64,000 bases of DNA, taken from the NCBI RefSeq assembly GCF_022532105.1, contig NZ_CP092832.1, forward strand, positions 1,455,001-1,519,000, in the 5' to 3' direction. Position 1 is the first letter of the stretch. Every line of letters begins with the position of its first letter. The position numbers and the translations under genes were made by a program. The stretch comes from Flavobacterium sp. HJ-32-4. GTDB lineage: Bacteria; Bacteroidota; Bacteroidia; Flavobacteriales; Flavobacteriaceae. Shown here piece by piece: positions 1 to 9,591 of this stretch. A model generated the notes under the pieces. That model was not told the origin of the DNA, did not search any database, and was given only the letters and a program-made list of their open reading frames with translations.

Positions 1-1
1 C

Positions 2-2584
2 GGACAGATTGACGGTCGGGGCGGCCAGTTCGCAGCGCCCTATTGCTTCACACCACACAAAGCGCGATACGTAGATCCGGCCACCGGAACGGCCTTCACC
101 CTTGACATCGTCCCGATGGCAGAACTCGACAGTTACCGTGACGGGTACTCCCCACAAGGTATCTCTAATCTCCAAAACAATATTGCACCCTACGCGCTTG
201 CGAACCGCCCTTCGCTAGTGCTATTGGCACACGACGGCGACAACGCCTGGGGCGGAGGATCCAGTTACTATGACGAAGCGGTCCCTGGTTTTACCAATGC
301 TGCCGCCGGAGCGGGATACACACCTACCACCATCCAACAGTACCTTTCCGATTATCCGGTGCCCGCTACCGACATCGTACATGTGGAGGACGGTTCGTGG
401 TTCAACGCTGCGAACGACTGGGGATCGCCCCAGTTCATCAACTGGCTGTGGCCCTTCTACGACACCAACCAAGAATTCAACCCGAATGGATGGACGGAAG
501 ATGTACGCAACCAGGCGGTCATGATTGCAGCCGAAAACCACTGTGTCATGGCCGAGGAATTGGAAGGTGGCGTACAGATCGCCGACATCGTCAATCCAAC
601 CGCTAGCTCTTCACCGGCTGAGAAGGCCTGGCACTTCCTGATGCCCGGACTCGACAGCGGAAACGCCTACTACGGCGATGCGATCGATCTCGAAATAAAA
701 GCGACCATCGCTGCGAACAACGCCGTCATCCGGGCGCAGCCAACGCTCGACGCGAATGCCGGCGTCGATACGACCAAGCCAACGGTTTTCATCCCGCAGC
801 GGTATCCGTACAATCCGGGTGAAATCGGGTTCGGGCCGAATTACGGATACCAACAAAAATTGAACACCGCCGATTTTACCGTTTGGACATTGGCCTACGA
901 CGTGAATGACATCGCGGAAGCCGTCGTAAAATACCGCATCGACGGCGACGGCACCAACAACCCGGCATCCGACGAAAACGAAACCTATTTCGGTGGTACC
1001 GAGGTCGGCGCCTGGCAATCCCTTCCGATGACCGAACGCATTTTTCCAACAGGCAACATCACCAACAATCCCAATATTAGTTTTTTCATCCTTCCCAATA
1101 AAATCGCCAACCAATACAGCGCCAAGATCGTGGGGATTTCTAACAAACTGGTCGATTACTACGTGGAGGTAACGGACACCTTCGGCAACGTGAACAAAAC
1201 AGCCATCCAGCACGTATGGGTGGGCACGAACCTTAATGTCAATCCTACCGTAGCGTTTACGCCTGAGAACCCGTATTCCCCGACGCCGATAACCGTCACG
1301 ATGACCGCATCCGATTCGACCGATCCCACGCCCGTACTGTATTATACGATCGACGGTTCCGATCCGACCGTTTCGTCTCCATCGGCCGTAGGCAGCGTAC
1401 AAGTTCCGATCACACAAACAACAACCTTCAAAGCGTTCGCCAAGGACGTGGAGGGAAATATATCACCGATTACCACCAAAACCTACTTTATAGGCGAGAC
1501 ACCTTCGTTCACCGTCCACGTGAAGGCACCGGCTTCCTGGTCGACGGTACGGGTGCACTACTGGAATGCCACACCCACAGGCGTACTCACGGATACTGCC
1601 TGGCCCGGTGTACTCATGACGGCCGATTGCGATGGATGGTACCACTATACTTTTACGGGCGTCACATCGGTGAACGTTGTGTTCAACAATGGCTCGGGCG
1701 GCAGCGGAAACCAGACCGCCGATTTGGTCGTACAAACGGATGCCTGGTACGATGTCACATCGGCCTCGTGGGTAAGCGGACCCACATCAGGTGCGCCGTG
1801 TCTCACGATCGCACCTCCCGGCGGGACGTTCACCGTCGGCAATACCGTCAACGTGACCCTTACCGCTACCGACAACGACAGCCAACCCCTTATTTATTAT
1901 ACGGTGGATGGCTCGACACCGACTGACGCCTCTACAGCAGTCGCGAGCGGATTTCAATTGCCGATTTCGACGACGACAACACTCAAAGCGTTTGCAAAAG
2001 ATATGGGAGGAAATGCCTCGCCGGTGAAGACGGAAACGTACCAATTTATCCAACAAACCGGATTCACTGTTTACTTCAAACCGCCGGCGGGTTGGCCCAC
2101 ACCAAAAATTTATTACTGGAATGTGCAGCCAACGAGCGCCATGCCATCGGTCACCTGGCCGGGCGTGACTATGACGGCTGCTACCGGCGGATGGTACTCG
2201 TTTACATTTTCTGGCGTAACCTCCGTCAACCTTATTTTCAATAACGGAAATGGCGGTGTCGGCGTGAACCAGACAGTGGACATAACAGGCATTACCTCCG
2301 AATTATGGTACGACTGGGCACTCGGTCCGCTCAGCAATCCCGAATTTACAGCCGCACTGCGCGTTACACTTTTCCCCAATCCGTCGAATGGCACGGTCGG
2401 GATTCAATCAGACCGCGTGATTTCGCGGGTAACGCTCTACGACCTGGAGGGGCGGAAGGTTTCCGAACAACAACCGGTGTCGGGCACCTTCAATATCCAA
2501 TCGCTGGCGGAGGGAACCTACATAGCCCGATTGGAAACGCAAGATCGCACGGTTGTCACGCGTTACGTGATCCGCCGGAACTAA
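2..2584 (+). CDS. Secreted carbohydrate-active protein, GH57-like with two starch-binding modules and T9SS tail (5' partial)
   Basis: The reading frame is open from the first full codon at position 2, so the gene begins outside the window; the ATG at 116 is internal. The N-terminal part contains an AHDGDNAWGG motif and a WxFYDTNQEFNP stretch that look like a glycoside hydrolase 57-type catalytic barrel; this family call is tentative. Counting from the Met at 116, chitobiase C-terminal-like modules (YYTxDGSxPT) lie near residues 408 and 591. Two CBM26-like starch-binding modules start near 464 and 648, each with a YYWN/HYWN motif and FNNGxGGxxxNQT. The last 70 residues are a T9SS type A sorting domain (LFPNPSNG, then LAEGTYIARL), so the protein is probably exported and attached to the cell surface. 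Inferred role: binding and cleavage of alpha-glucans outside the cell. The module order catalytic-(CHB-CBM26)x2-CTD suggests an internal duplication. Confidence 0.75.
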   Translation, partial: GQIDGRGGQFAAPYCFTPHKARYVDPATGTAFTLDIVPMAELDSYRDGYSPQGISNLQNNIAPYALANRPSLVLLAHDGDNAWGGGSSYYDEAVPGFTNAAAGAGYTPTTIQQYLSDYPVPATDIVHVEDGSWFNAANDWGSPQFINWLWPFYDTNQEFNPNGWTEDVRNQAVMIAAENHCVMAEELEGGVQIADIVNPTASSSPAEKAWHFLMPGLDSGNAYYGDAIDLEIKATIAANNAVIRAQPTLDANAGVDTTKPTVFIPQRYPYNPGEIGFGPNYGYQQKLNTADFTVWTLAYDVNDIAEAVVKYRIDGDGTNNPASDENETYFGGTEVGAWQSLPMTERIFPTGNITNNPNISFFILPNKIANQYSAKIVGISNKLVDYYVEVTDTFGNVNKTAIQHVWVGTNLNVNPTVAFTPENPYSPTPITVTMTASDSTDPTPVLYYTIDGSDPTVSSPSAVGSVQVPITQTTTFKAFAKDVEGNISPITTKTYFIGETPSFTVHVKAPASWSTVRVHYWNATPTGVLTDTAWPGVLMTADCDGWYHYTFTGVTSVNVVFNNGSGGSGNQTADLVVQTDAWYDVTSASWVSGPTSGAPCLTIAPPGGTFTVGNTVNVTLTATDNDSQPLIYYTVDGSTPTDASTAVASGFQLPISTTTTLKAFAKDMGGNASPVKTETYQFIQQTGFTVYFKPPAGWPTPKIYYWNVQPTSAMPSVTWPGVTMTAATGGWYSFTFSGVTSVNLIFNNGNGGVGVNQTVDITGITSELWYDWALGPLSNPEFTAALRVTLFPNPSNGTVGIQSDRVISRVTLYDLEGRKVSEQQPVSGTFNIQSLAEGTYIARLETQDRTVVTRYVIRRN

Positions 2585-2615
2585 AGAGGTGGGAACTTTT
2601 TCCCCTATCCCGAGG

Positions 2616-2647
2616 TTTGGTTCGTGTCCCTTTTTGTACTAACATTG
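2616..2647 (+). promoter_or_regulatory. Candidate promoter of the Crp/Fnr gene
   Basis: TTTG at 2616-2619 and TAACATTG at 2640-2647 resemble the Bacteroidota -33 (TTTG) and -7 (TAnnTTTG) boxes. The spacing is 20 nt and the -7 box has one mismatch. The start codon follows 24 nt after the -7 box. Confidence 0.4.
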
Positions 2648-2670
2648 CGGCATTCCACGCGGTATTCTAT

Positions 2671-3255
2671 ATGGACACAGACTTGATTCTCGGCAGTATA
2701 GCGCGTCACATCCGTTTATCCGACGAGGAAACGCGCCACTTTTTGACCCTCTTGCGCCATAAAACAATCGAAGCGGGTGACTACCTGCTGCGCGAAGGCC
2801 AGATTTGCAAGGAGCAGTATTTCGTTTGCCGCGGCTGTCTGAAGTCGTTCTATACTGATTCCGACGGCGTCGACCACTTGCTTGACTTTTCCATAGAAGG
2901 GTGGTGGGCCGAGGACCTTCACAGCATGTTCACCGGAACGCCGTCAAAAACCAGTATCCAGGCCATCGAGCGTACCGAGGTGTGGGTTATCGATACCGAT
3001 GCACTTGCCACGATTTACCGAACACTTCCACAGTTTGAACGGTTTTTCCGACTGAGTTTCCAAAACGCCTACATCGCACAGCGCGAGCGCATCATCGCCA
3101 ACCTCTCGGTGCCGGCAGAAGACCGCTACACCACATTTCTGGCGCGGTTTCCTTATGCAGAATCACGTTTTCTGTTGAAAGATGTCGCGTCGTATTTGGG
3201 CATCACGCCGCAATTCCTTAGCGTGATCCGACGTAAAAAAAAGGCACCGAATTAA
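2671..3255 (+). CDS. Crp/Fnr family transcriptional regulator
   Basis: A 194-residue cytoplasmic regulator. The N-terminal two thirds form a cyclic-nucleotide-binding-type beta-roll: EAGDYLLREGQ, then YFVCRGCLKSFY, near residues 30-65. The C-terminus (LLKDVASYLGITPQFLSVIRRKK) is a winged-helix recognition region of the kind seen in Bacteroidota Crp/Fnr proteins. There is no cysteine cluster for an iron-sulfur centre, so it is more Crp-like than Fnr-like; the ligand is unknown. The frame stays open upstream to 2305 inside the preceding gene. The ATG at 2671 is chosen because the conserved fold starts there and a promoter-like sequence lies just before it. It stands alone between two secreted-protein genes, so its targets cannot be read from context. 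Confidence 0.85.
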   Translation: MDTDLILGSIARHIRLSDEETRHFLTLLRHKTIEAGDYLLREGQICKEQYFVCRGCLKSFYTDSDGVDHLLDFSIEGWWAEDLHSMFTGTPSKTSIQAIERTEVWVIDTDALATIYRTLPQFERFFRLSFQNAYIAQRERIIANLSVPAEDRYTTFLARFPYAESRFLLKDVASYLGITPQFLSVIRRKKKAPN

Positions 3256-3315
3256 ACTAGAATAAGTCCATTGTCGGTTTCTTGACTTTATTTTGTCGCA
3301 TCAAATGCTACTATC

Positions 3316-4107
3316 GTGACAAAGTGGACAAAGACAATGCTGGCCTCATTGCTGTTTATGGGCGCTATCGTTGACCAGTCGGTAGCACAAAGCTGCACTA
3401 TTGGCAACGAGGATGTTACGGGTTTCGACAACACCGTCGATTCGTTTGCCGCCGACTATCTCGTTGGGACGCGGTATCAGTTGGAGGCCGACGGTACACT
3501 GACCGGTGTAGGTTTTGTCGGACGCAATACGGGCGCACAAGTGCAAATGGCCGTCTACACGGATTTTGATAACCAGCCGGGAACGCTTATCGCTGTCTCG
3601 ACCGTTGGCACAGTTGGGGAAGGTTTACAGACGTTCCCGTTGACGCCCACTGCGTTGTCAGCCGGCCTGTATTGGATCATGGCGGTCTACGATGAATCCG
3701 GACCTCATACGCATACCAAAACCACACCCGAAGGTCGGATTTGTTCGTACAAGCAATTACCGTTCGGATCGGCGATTCCGTCAACAGGCACCGGTTTCGG
3801 AGGGTATATCGGAACTGATTTTTCCTATTTCATGCAAATCACCTGCGGTACGCTTCACGCGGAGCATCCGGATGTAACCGCTTTCCGTTGCTATCCGAAT
3901 CCGGCCCGCGAAACGATTGAAATACCTGCTATTCAGGGGCTTGATGCCACCCGTTACCGTATTACCGATGCCGCCGGGAAAACCTTGTTGTCGGGTGGGT
4001 GGTCAGACGGTGTCGTGAAAATCGACGTAACCGCACTCGCATCTGGCGTGTACTGGTTGCAGACCGACGATGGACGCTGGCCGCCGATCCGATTCTGCAA
4101 AGTGTAG
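3316..4107 (+). CDS. T9SS type A sorting domain-containing secreted protein
   Basis: A 263-residue exported protein. The best start is GTG at 3316, which gives a basic n-region and a hydrophobic stretch ending VAQ before the mature SCTIGNEDV; an internal ATG at 3337 is the alternative. The middle (about residues 30-175) is a beta-rich domain with phrases such as VQMAVYTDFDNQPGTLIA and LSAGLYWIMAVYDES, of the sort found in Flavobacterium surface proteins of unknown binding target. The C-terminal 75 residues are a T9SS sorting domain (CYPNPARETIEI, LASGVYWLQ). No catalytic motif was recognised. It is monocistronic, with about 40 bp before the next gene. Confidence 0.75.
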   Translation: MTKWTKTMLASLLFMGAIVDQSVAQSCTIGNEDVTGFDNTVDSFAADYLVGTRYQLEADGTLTGVGFVGRNTGAQVQMAVYTDFDNQPGTLIAVSTVGTVGEGLQTFPLTPTALSAGLYWIMAVYDESGPHTHTKTTPEGRICSYKQLPFGSAIPSTGTGFGGYIGTDFSYFMQITCGTLHAEHPDVTAFRCYPNPARETIEIPAIQGLDATRYRITDAAGKTLLSGGWSDGVVKIDVTALASGVYWLQTDDGRWPPIRFCKV

Positions 4108-4150
4108 CTTGTAACGCGGCGTTTTTACTATTTAATTCAACCCTATATAC

Positions 4151-4522
4151 ATGCCAAAACCCTTGATGATCCTGGTAGCCGGACCGTATCGCTCCGGAAC
4201 CAACGACGACCCCCAACGCATCGAAGCCAACGTGAAGGCAATGACGGATGTTGCATTGAAACTCTATCGCATAGGGCACATGCCCGTGCTCGGTGAATGG
4301 TTCGCGCTGCCGCTGATCGAGGCCGCCGGTTCCAAGCAAATCGGGGATGCGGTCTTCAATGAGATTTTCCATCCGATTGCCGTCAAACTCATTGACTATT
4401 GCGATGCGGTCTTACGAATGGGTGGGGCGTCGGCTGGGGCGGATGAAATGGTTCGAACCGGTCGCGAGAAGGGCAAACAGGTTTTCTTCGAATTGTCCGA
4501 AGTCCCGGTAATCGAAAGCTAG
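4151..4522 (+). CDS. DUF4406 / nucleoside 2-deoxyribosyltransferase-like protein
   Basis: A 123-residue soluble protein. It opens with a strand followed by VAGPYRSG, a glycine-rich turn typical of the nucleoside 2-deoxyribosyltransferase / DUF4406 fold. It continues with a helix rich in charged residues, GHMPVLGEWFALPL, and a C-terminal DAVLRMGGASAGADEMV segment in which the family usually places its catalytic acid and substrate contacts. The family transfers or hydrolyses deoxyribose on nucleosides or handles nucleotide-like ligands; the substrate cannot be read from the sequence. Its stop is only 6 bp from the end of the convergent GSCFA gene, so the two transcripts probably overlap or share a terminator. 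Confidence 0.65.
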   Translation: MPKPLMILVAGPYRSGTNDDPQRIEANVKAMTDVALKLYRIGHMPVLGEWFALPLIEAAGSKQIGDAVFNEIFHPIAVKLIDYCDAVLRMGGASAGADEMVRTGREKGKQVFFELSEVPVIES

Positions 4523-4528
4523 CCTAAG

Positions 4529-5473
4529 CTAAAAACGGATAAAAGGGAAGCGCTGTTGTAACTGCCTGATCCGTTCTGCCAATCCCTCACGAAAACGGCG
4601 ATGCGTGTCACTTTCCGGATGGAATGGTCGGTGCGCGAGACCCTTTCGTATAGCATCCACTTCCTCCATGATGGGAAGCGCCTCCGGAGCGATCCAGGTG
4701 TCGGCAAACCACTCCCATATATACGATAGTGCCAGTTCGTTGGGGTGCAACAGGTCCGAGGTGTAAAACCGGTAGTCGCGCAGTTCATCCATCATCAATT
4801 CATACGACGGAAAATACGAAGCGTGCGTTGCGTCGGATAATGCCTCATGGAGTCCGGCAATTAGATGGGCTTTGCTTCGCTGGTTTTCCACAAAACCGTC
4901 CTTAATATGGCGCACCGGTGAGACGGTAAATAGAATGTGGGCTTCGGGGCGCAACTGCCGGATATGGGTCATCATCGCCCGAACCGATGTGGCGACGTCT
5001 TCCACCGAACGTAGCTCTTTCGTGAAGTCACGCTGGGGTACCTTGTGGCAATTCGCGACCAACGCATCCGTCGCCGTATAGCGGTACACCCATGCCGTGC
5101 CCAGGGTGATGATTACATGTGACGCGTCTGCAATACAGTTCCTAAGGAGTGAAACGGCATCGTTCAAGGCCGAAATGACGTCTTCTTTAGTGCCGCTCAA
5201 ATCAGAGTGGGCATCGAAGCAATGCCAGCGTTCGTCATGGAAAAAAAGGTCGGCGTCGGTGAACGTTTTGTGGGAAACGGCAAAATGAAGGACTTTCTCG
5301 ATCGCATCCGGACTGAACAGTATCCCAAACGGATTGACCGTGTGCCGAAAACCGAAGTAGTCGAACTTCTCGGCCATGTGGACGGCAAAACACGAACCCA
5401 ACGAAACCATCCGTGCATCATAGTCGATCCGCGGCTCACCTGGACGTTTCGGGAGACGTGTGAGCAGTTCCAT
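4529..5473 (-). CDS. GSCFA domain-containing protein
   Basis: A 314-residue protein whose N-terminus contains the family signature SLGSCFAVHMAEK near residues 25-38, followed by FGILFSP. GSCFA proteins belong to the SGNH/GDSL-like hydrolase group. The serine in GSCFA is the presumed nucleophile, and a C-terminal DLLHPNELA (Asp and His) would supply the rest of the catalytic set. The substrate is unknown and no signal peptide is seen. The ATG overlaps the alaS stop codon in a TAATG junction at 5471-5475, so it is almost certainly translated by coupling from the same mRNA. An alaS-GSCFA pairing may simply be an operon of convenience. Confidence 0.85.
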   Translation of the reverse strand: MELLTRLPKRPGEPRIDYDARMVSLGSCFAVHMAEKFDYFGFRHTVNPFGILFSPDAIEKVLHFAVSHKTFTDADLFFHDERWHCFDAHSDLSGTKEDVISALNDAVSLLRNCIADASHVIITLGTAWVYRYTATDALVANCHKVPQRDFTKELRSVEDVATSVRAMMTHIRQLRPEAHILFTVSPVRHIKDGFVENQRSKAHLIAGLHEALSDATHASYFPSYELMMDELRDYRFYTSDLLHPNELALSYIWEWFADTWIAPEALPIMEEVDAIRKGLAHRPFHPESDTHRRFREGLAERIRQLQQRFPFIRF

Positions 5474-8100
5474 TACGGAAGGAATCCGGCCGCGGCTTCC
5501 AACGCCTGCGGTATACCCAAAACGTCTTTTCCTCCCGCGGTTGCGAAGAACGGTTGTCCGCCACCGCCACCTTGTATGTGTTTCGCCAATTCGCGCACAA
5601 TCGTACCGGCATTCAGGTTCTTTTCGGTCGCGACGTCCTTGGAAATATATACCGTCAGCATCGGCTTGTCATCGGCTGCGGTGGCCAACACCAGGAAGAG
5701 GTCATTTCCGAGTTGTCCGAGTTCATACGCCAGGTCTTTCGCCCCCGCCGGGTCGAGATCCACCTGCTTCGCCAGAAAGCGTACGCCGTTCACCGTTTTC
5801 AGCTCGGTGGCAAGTTCGCCTTTGAGGTTCCGGGCTTTCTCTTTCAGTAGTTGCTCTACCTGTTTTTTCAATTTGGTATTTTCGTCCTGAAGCGAAACCA
5901 CCGCTTTCAGGCTGTCCTGCGGATTTTTCAGCGCTTCGCGGATGTTTTCCAGTGCGCGTTCCTGATCGGCAAAATAGGTGCGTACGGCGTCGTTCGTAAT
6001 TGCTTCAATACGACGGATGCCTGCCGCTACGGCGCTTTCCGATACAATCTTGAAATACCAGATATCGGCGGTATTGCGCACGTGGGTACCACCGCACAAT
6101 TCCATACTCGTGCCAAACCGGATGGCGCGCACGTTGTCGCCGTATTTTTCCCCAAACAGCGCCATAGCACCTTCCGATACGGCTTGTGCAAATGGGATGC
6201 TGCGGCGTTCCTCAAGCGCCAGATGATCGGAAATCCGTGCGTTCACAAAGGCTTCCACCTCGGCTAATTGGGCATCGGTTACTTTGGCAAAATGGGAAAA
6301 GTCGAAGCGCAGGTAGTCGGGCGCTACGAGTGATCCCTTTTGCTCGACATGGGTGCCGAGAAGCGTACGCAACGCCTGGTGCAGCAAATGCGTGGCGGTA
6401 TGGTTGCATTCGGTTCGGGCACGTAGGGCACCGTCTACGTTGGCGATAAACGTCGCCTTCAGGTTATTCGGCATTTTCCTGACAAAGTGCAGGATCAGGT
6501 TGTTCTCTTTTCGGGTATCGATGATCTCAATCGCTTCGTCTCCCGATGAAAGCGTACCGCGGTCGCCCACTTGTCCGCCCCCTTCCGGGTAGAAGGGCGT
6601 GGCATCGAGTACGAGTTGATACAGGACACCGTCTTTCTTACTGTCGATTTTGCGGTAACGGGTAATACGCACCTCATTCTCAAGCTGGTCGTATCCTACA
6701 AAGGTCTCCACATTCCCTTCGATCAAAACCGTCCAGTCGTCGGTTGCCACTTCTGACGCAGCGCGCGAACGGGTCTTTTGCACCTGCATGGCTTTGTCGA
6801 ACTCGCTTTCGCTGAACGACATTCCTTTTTCCTTCAGGATCAACGCCGTAAGGTCTTTAGGGAAGCCAAAAGTATCATATAGTTCGAACGCTTTATCACC
6901 GGAGATCTCCTTTCCGTCAGAGTCCTTTACAAGATTCTCGAGTAGCTGGAGTCCCTGGTCAAGCGTTTTCAGGAACGACGTTTCTTCTTCGCGGATGACA
7001 TTGGCCACGAGTTGTTCCTGGGCTTTGATTTCCGGGAAAAAGTCGCCCATTTGTTGTGCAAGGACGGCGACGAGTTCGAATATGAAAGGTTCTTTTTTGT
7101 TGAGGAAGGTGAAACCATAGCGGATGGCGCGACGGAGGATACGACGGATGACGTAACCTGCCCCGGTATTCGATGGCAACTGGCCGTCGGCGATGGCGAA
7201 CGCGACTGCCCGCACGTGGTCGGCTACCACACGGATGGCGATGTTGACTTTTTCTGCTTCTGCGGATGGCGCCTTCGAATGGTAACGGGTGCCGGTAAGC
7301 CCTTCTATTTTCTGAATAAGTGGGGTGAAGACATCCGTGTCGTAATTCGACTGCACGCCCTGCAACACCATACACAAACGCTCGAATCCCATGCCTGTGT
7401 CGACGTGTTGGGCCGGCAATTTCTCAAGCGATCCGTCGGCCTTGCGGTTGAATTCCATGAACACGTTGTTCCAGATTTCCACCACTTGCTGGTGGTCGCC
7501 GTTCACGAGGTCGCGTCCGGGAATCAAGGCTTTTTCTTCCGGTGATCGAAGGTCAACGTGTATTTCCGAACAAGGTCCACAGGGTCCCTGGTCGCCCATT
7601 TCCCAAAAATTGTCTTTTTTATTGCCCATCAGGATGCGATCCTCGGGCACAAGCGCGCTCCAAATGTCATATGCTTCCTGGTCAAACGGGACGTTCTCTT
7701 CCTTGCTTCCTTCAAAAACGGTTACATAGAGGATGTCTTTCGGCACACCGTACACTTCGGTCAAAAGTTCCCATGCCCAATGGATGGCGTCTTTCTTGAA
7801 ATAGTCGCCGAACGACCAGTTGCCCAGCATCTCGAACATGGTGTGGTGGTAGGTATCAAAGCCTACATCCTCCAGGTCGTTGTGTTTGCCCGACACACGA
7901 AGACATTTTTGGGTATCCGCGATGCGTTTGCTTTTCGGTCTGCCATTGCCCAGGAAGAACTCCTTGAACTGCGCCATGCCCGAATTGTTGAACATGAGCG
8001 TCGGGTCGTCTTTCAAAACGATGGGTGCTGAGGGAACAATCAGGTGGCCCTTGCTTTCGAAGAAGTCGAGGAATTGGCGGCGGATGTCTTGTGATTTCAT
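5473..8100 (-). CDS. alaS: Alanine--tRNA ligase
   Basis: Charges tRNA-Ala with alanine in the cytoplasm. All expected parts are present in order. The class II catalytic core includes [17 protein letters not shown]. The editing domain has [12 protein letters not shown] (HxxxH metal ligands) and the matching CGGTHV further on. A C-terminal coiled-coil and C-Ala domain ends with [14 protein letters not shown]. Length (about 875 residues) is normal. The frame extends seven codons further upstream to 8121, but the family begins at [10 protein letters not shown], so the ATG at 8100 is preferred. It is divergent from the M23 peptidase gene, with 170 bp between them, and is followed directly by the GSCFA gene through a TAATG overlap. 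Confidence 0.97.
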   Translation of the reverse strand: MKSQDIRRQFLDFFESKGHLIVPSAPIVLKDDPTLMFNNSGMAQFKEFFLGNGRPKSKRIADTQKCLRVSGKHNDLEDVGFDTYHHTMFEMLGNWSFGDYFKKDAIHWAWELLTEVYGVPKDILYVTVFEGSKEENVPFDQEAYDIWSALVPEDRILMGNKKDNFWEMGDQGPCGPCSEIHVDLRSPEEKALIPGRDLVNGDHQQVVEIWNNVFMEFNRKADGSLEKLPAQHVDTGMGFERLCMVLQGVQSNYDTDVFTPLIQKIEGLTGTRYHSKAPSAEAEKVNIAIRVVADHVRAVAFAIADGQLPSNTGAGYVIRRILRRAIRYGFTFLNKKEPFIFELVAVLAQQMGDFFPEIKAQEQLVANVIREEETSFLKTLDQGLQLLENLVKDSDGKEISGDKAFELYDTFGFPKDLTALILKEKGMSFSESEFDKAMQVQKTRSRAASEVATDDWTVLIEGNVETFVGYDQLENEVRITRYRKIDSKKDGVLYQLVLDATPFYPEGGGQVGDRGTLSSGDEAIEIIDTRKENNLILHFVRKMPNNLKATFIANVDGALRARTECNHTATHLLHQALRTLLGTHVEQKGSLVAPDYLRFDFSHFAKVTDAQLAEVEAFVNARISDHLALEERRSIPFAQAVSEGAMALFGEKYGDNVRAIRFGTSMELCGGTHVRNTADIWYFKIVSESAVAAGIRRIEAITNDAVRTYFADQERALENIREALKNPQDSLKAVVSLQDENTKLKKQVEQLLKEKARNLKGELATELKTVNGVRFLAKQVDLDPAGAKDLAYELGQLGNDLFLVLATAADDKPMLTVYISKDVATEKNLNAGTIVRELAKHIQGGGGGQPFFATAGGKDVLGIPQALEAAAGFLP

Positions 8101-8204
8101 TTTATAGGACGTGGGAAACAAAAAAGAAAGGCGTCATACGCCTCACATCCAAACCGTTAACGGGCTGGTCGATATGACTTTCGGTTTCCCCTTGAAACAT
8201 TTTA

Positions 8205-8212
8205 TAAATTTG
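8205..8212 (+). promoter_or_regulatory. Candidate -7 box for the M23 peptidase operon
   Basis: TAAATTTG fits the Bacteroidota -7 consensus TAnnTTTG and lies 57 nt before the start codon at 8270. A good -33 box is not evident at the usual distance. Confidence 0.4.
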
Positions 8213-8269
8213 TGCGTATAAACAAAGGTTGCCCTTTGGTAAGCCACAAAAATAGGAAGTTTCCGAAAC

Positions 8270-9247
8270 ATGGCGAAAGTAAAATATTACTATGATTCCG
8301 AAAACCTTGCGTACAGGAAAATCACCGTCCGCAAGCGCAAAAAGTTCGGGTATGCCATGCTTTTTCTCCTGTCGTCGGCACTCTTCGGTGTGCTGGCATT
8401 CGTCGTCCTGCTCAACACCTCTTTCCTCGATACACCGAAAGACCGTTTGCAGGAGCGCGAACTCCAGAATTTGAAGGTACGCTACGCCATCCTCAACAAA
8501 CGGATGGACGAACTCGACGAGGTGATCAGCGATATTGAAGAACGCGACAACGGCATCTACCGTAACTATTTCAACACGTCGCCGATTCCCGCGGCCCAGC
8601 GCAAGGCGGGTCTGGGCGGAGTGAACCGGTATAAAGAACTGGAAGGATTCGACAATTCCGAATTAGTGATCAATACCACCAAACGGATCGACATCCTGTC
8701 AAAGGAACTCGCCGTGCAATCGAAATCGCTTGATGAGATCGCGAAGCTGGCGAAGGAAAAAGAAAAGCTGTTGGCGGCGATTCCGGCCATTCAACCCGTC
8801 CGGAACGAAAACCTGCGGGCTGTGGCATCGGGCTTTGGATATCGCAGCGACCCGTTTACCAAAGTGCGGAAGTTCCACGCCGGGATGGATTTCTCAGCGC
8901 GCACGGGTACCCCGATTTTTGCGACAGGCGATGGCGTGGTCGAGCGGGCCGACAATACGGCCTCCGGTTACGGCAACCATATTGTCATCCGGCACGGTTA
9001 TGGCTATGAAACGCTGTATGGCCACCTTAGTCGTTACAAAGCGAAACGGGGCCAACGTGTCAAGCGGGGTGAAATCATCGGATATGTCGGAAGCACGGGA
9101 CGTTCAGAAGCGCCGCACCTCCATTATGAAGTACATAAAAACGGGGAAGTTGTAAACCCCATCAATTTCTATTACGGAAATATCTCGGCGGCTGAATACG
9201 TCTTGATTTCCAAATTAGCCAACCAGGAAAACCAATCTCTCGACTGA
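8270..9247 (+). CDS. M23 family metallopeptidase with coiled coil, membrane-anchored
   Basis: A 325-residue zinc peptidase predicted to cut peptidoglycan cross-links in the periplasm. A short cytoplasmic basic segment is followed by one membrane helix at about residues 28-50. A charged coiled coil covers about 58-95 and 135-170. The LytM domain begins near residue 190 with FGYRSDPF. Zinc ligands are visible: His203 and Asp207 in HAGMD, and the HLHYE motif near residue 285. All catalytic residues are present, so it should be an active hydrolase rather than an EnvC-like activator. Its stop overlaps the start of the MerR gene (TGATG at 9245-9249), a pairing that suggests co-translation. Confidence 0.92.
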   Translation: MAKVKYYYDSENLAYRKITVRKRKKFGYAMLFLLSSALFGVLAFVVLLNTSFLDTPKDRLQERELQNLKVRYAILNKRMDELDEVISDIEERDNGIYRNYFNTSPIPAAQRKAGLGGVNRYKELEGFDNSELVINTTKRIDILSKELAVQSKSLDEIAKLAKEKEKLLAAIPAIQPVRNENLRAVASGFGYRSDPFTKVRKFHAGMDFSARTGTPIFATGDGVVERADNTASGYGNHIVIRHGYGYETLYGHLSRYKAKRGQRVKRGEIIGYVGSTGRSEAPHLHYEVHKNGEVVNPINFYYGNISAAEYVLISKLANQENQSLD

Positions 9248-9579
9248 TGCATATAGAACTAACACCGGGTAAACGGTATTACAGTATAGGGGAAGTGGCG
9301 AAGGCATTTCAGGTGAATGCGTCGCTGATCCGTTTTTGGGACAAGGAATTCGATGTCCTCAAACCCAAAAAGAACGCCAAAGGCAACCGGATGTTCACCC
9401 CAGAGGACGTGAAAAACCTCCAGATGATCTACCACCTCGTCAAAGAGCGTGGTTTCACCCTGGAAGGCGCCCGCACCCACCTGAAGGAAAACCAAAAGAA
9501 AACGCTTGATACGTTTGAGATCATCAGTCGTCTTGAGGCGGTCAAGGCACAATTAGTAAATATTAAAAATCAACTTTAA
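9247..9579 (+). CDS. MerR family transcriptional regulator
   Basis: A 110-residue DNA-binding protein. The winged-helix MerR motif occupies about residues 10-78: YYSIGEVAKAFQVNASLIRFWDKEF, then GNRMFTPEDV. A short helix (LKENQKKTLDTFEIISRLEAVKAQL) probably forms the antiparallel dimer coil. There is no C-terminal effector domain and no metal-binding cysteine, so it is a minimal MerR of the kind paired with M23 peptidases in Flavobacteria. The start codon overlaps the peptidase stop codon. It is probably the second gene of an operon that may continue into lemA, 12 bp downstream. Confidence 0.9.
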   Translation: MHIELTPGKRYYSIGEVAKAFQVNASLIRFWDKEFDVLKPKKNAKGNRMFTPEDVKNLQMIYHLVKERGFTLEGARTHLKENQKKTLDTFEIISRLEAVKAQLVNIKNQL

Positions 9580-9591
9580 ATACAATCAGAC

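Noticed and set aside
611..1417. 268-residue open frame on the minus strand
   Set aside because: It lies fully inside the carbohydrate-active gene, whose modules and sorting domain are clear on the plus strand.
2581..2615. Hairpin GGGAA/TTCCC after the first gene as a terminator
   Set aside because: The stem is only five base pairs and is not followed by a T run.
5207..5890. 227-residue open frame on the plus strand across the alaS/GSCFA junction
   Set aside because: It is antisense to two well-supported genes and its composition is that of a shadow frame.
8126..8142. Short stem AGGCGT/ACGCCT upstream of alaS as a riboswitch or T-box
   Set aside because: It is a six-base stem without any conserved riboswitch core. 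T-boxes are not expected in this phylum.
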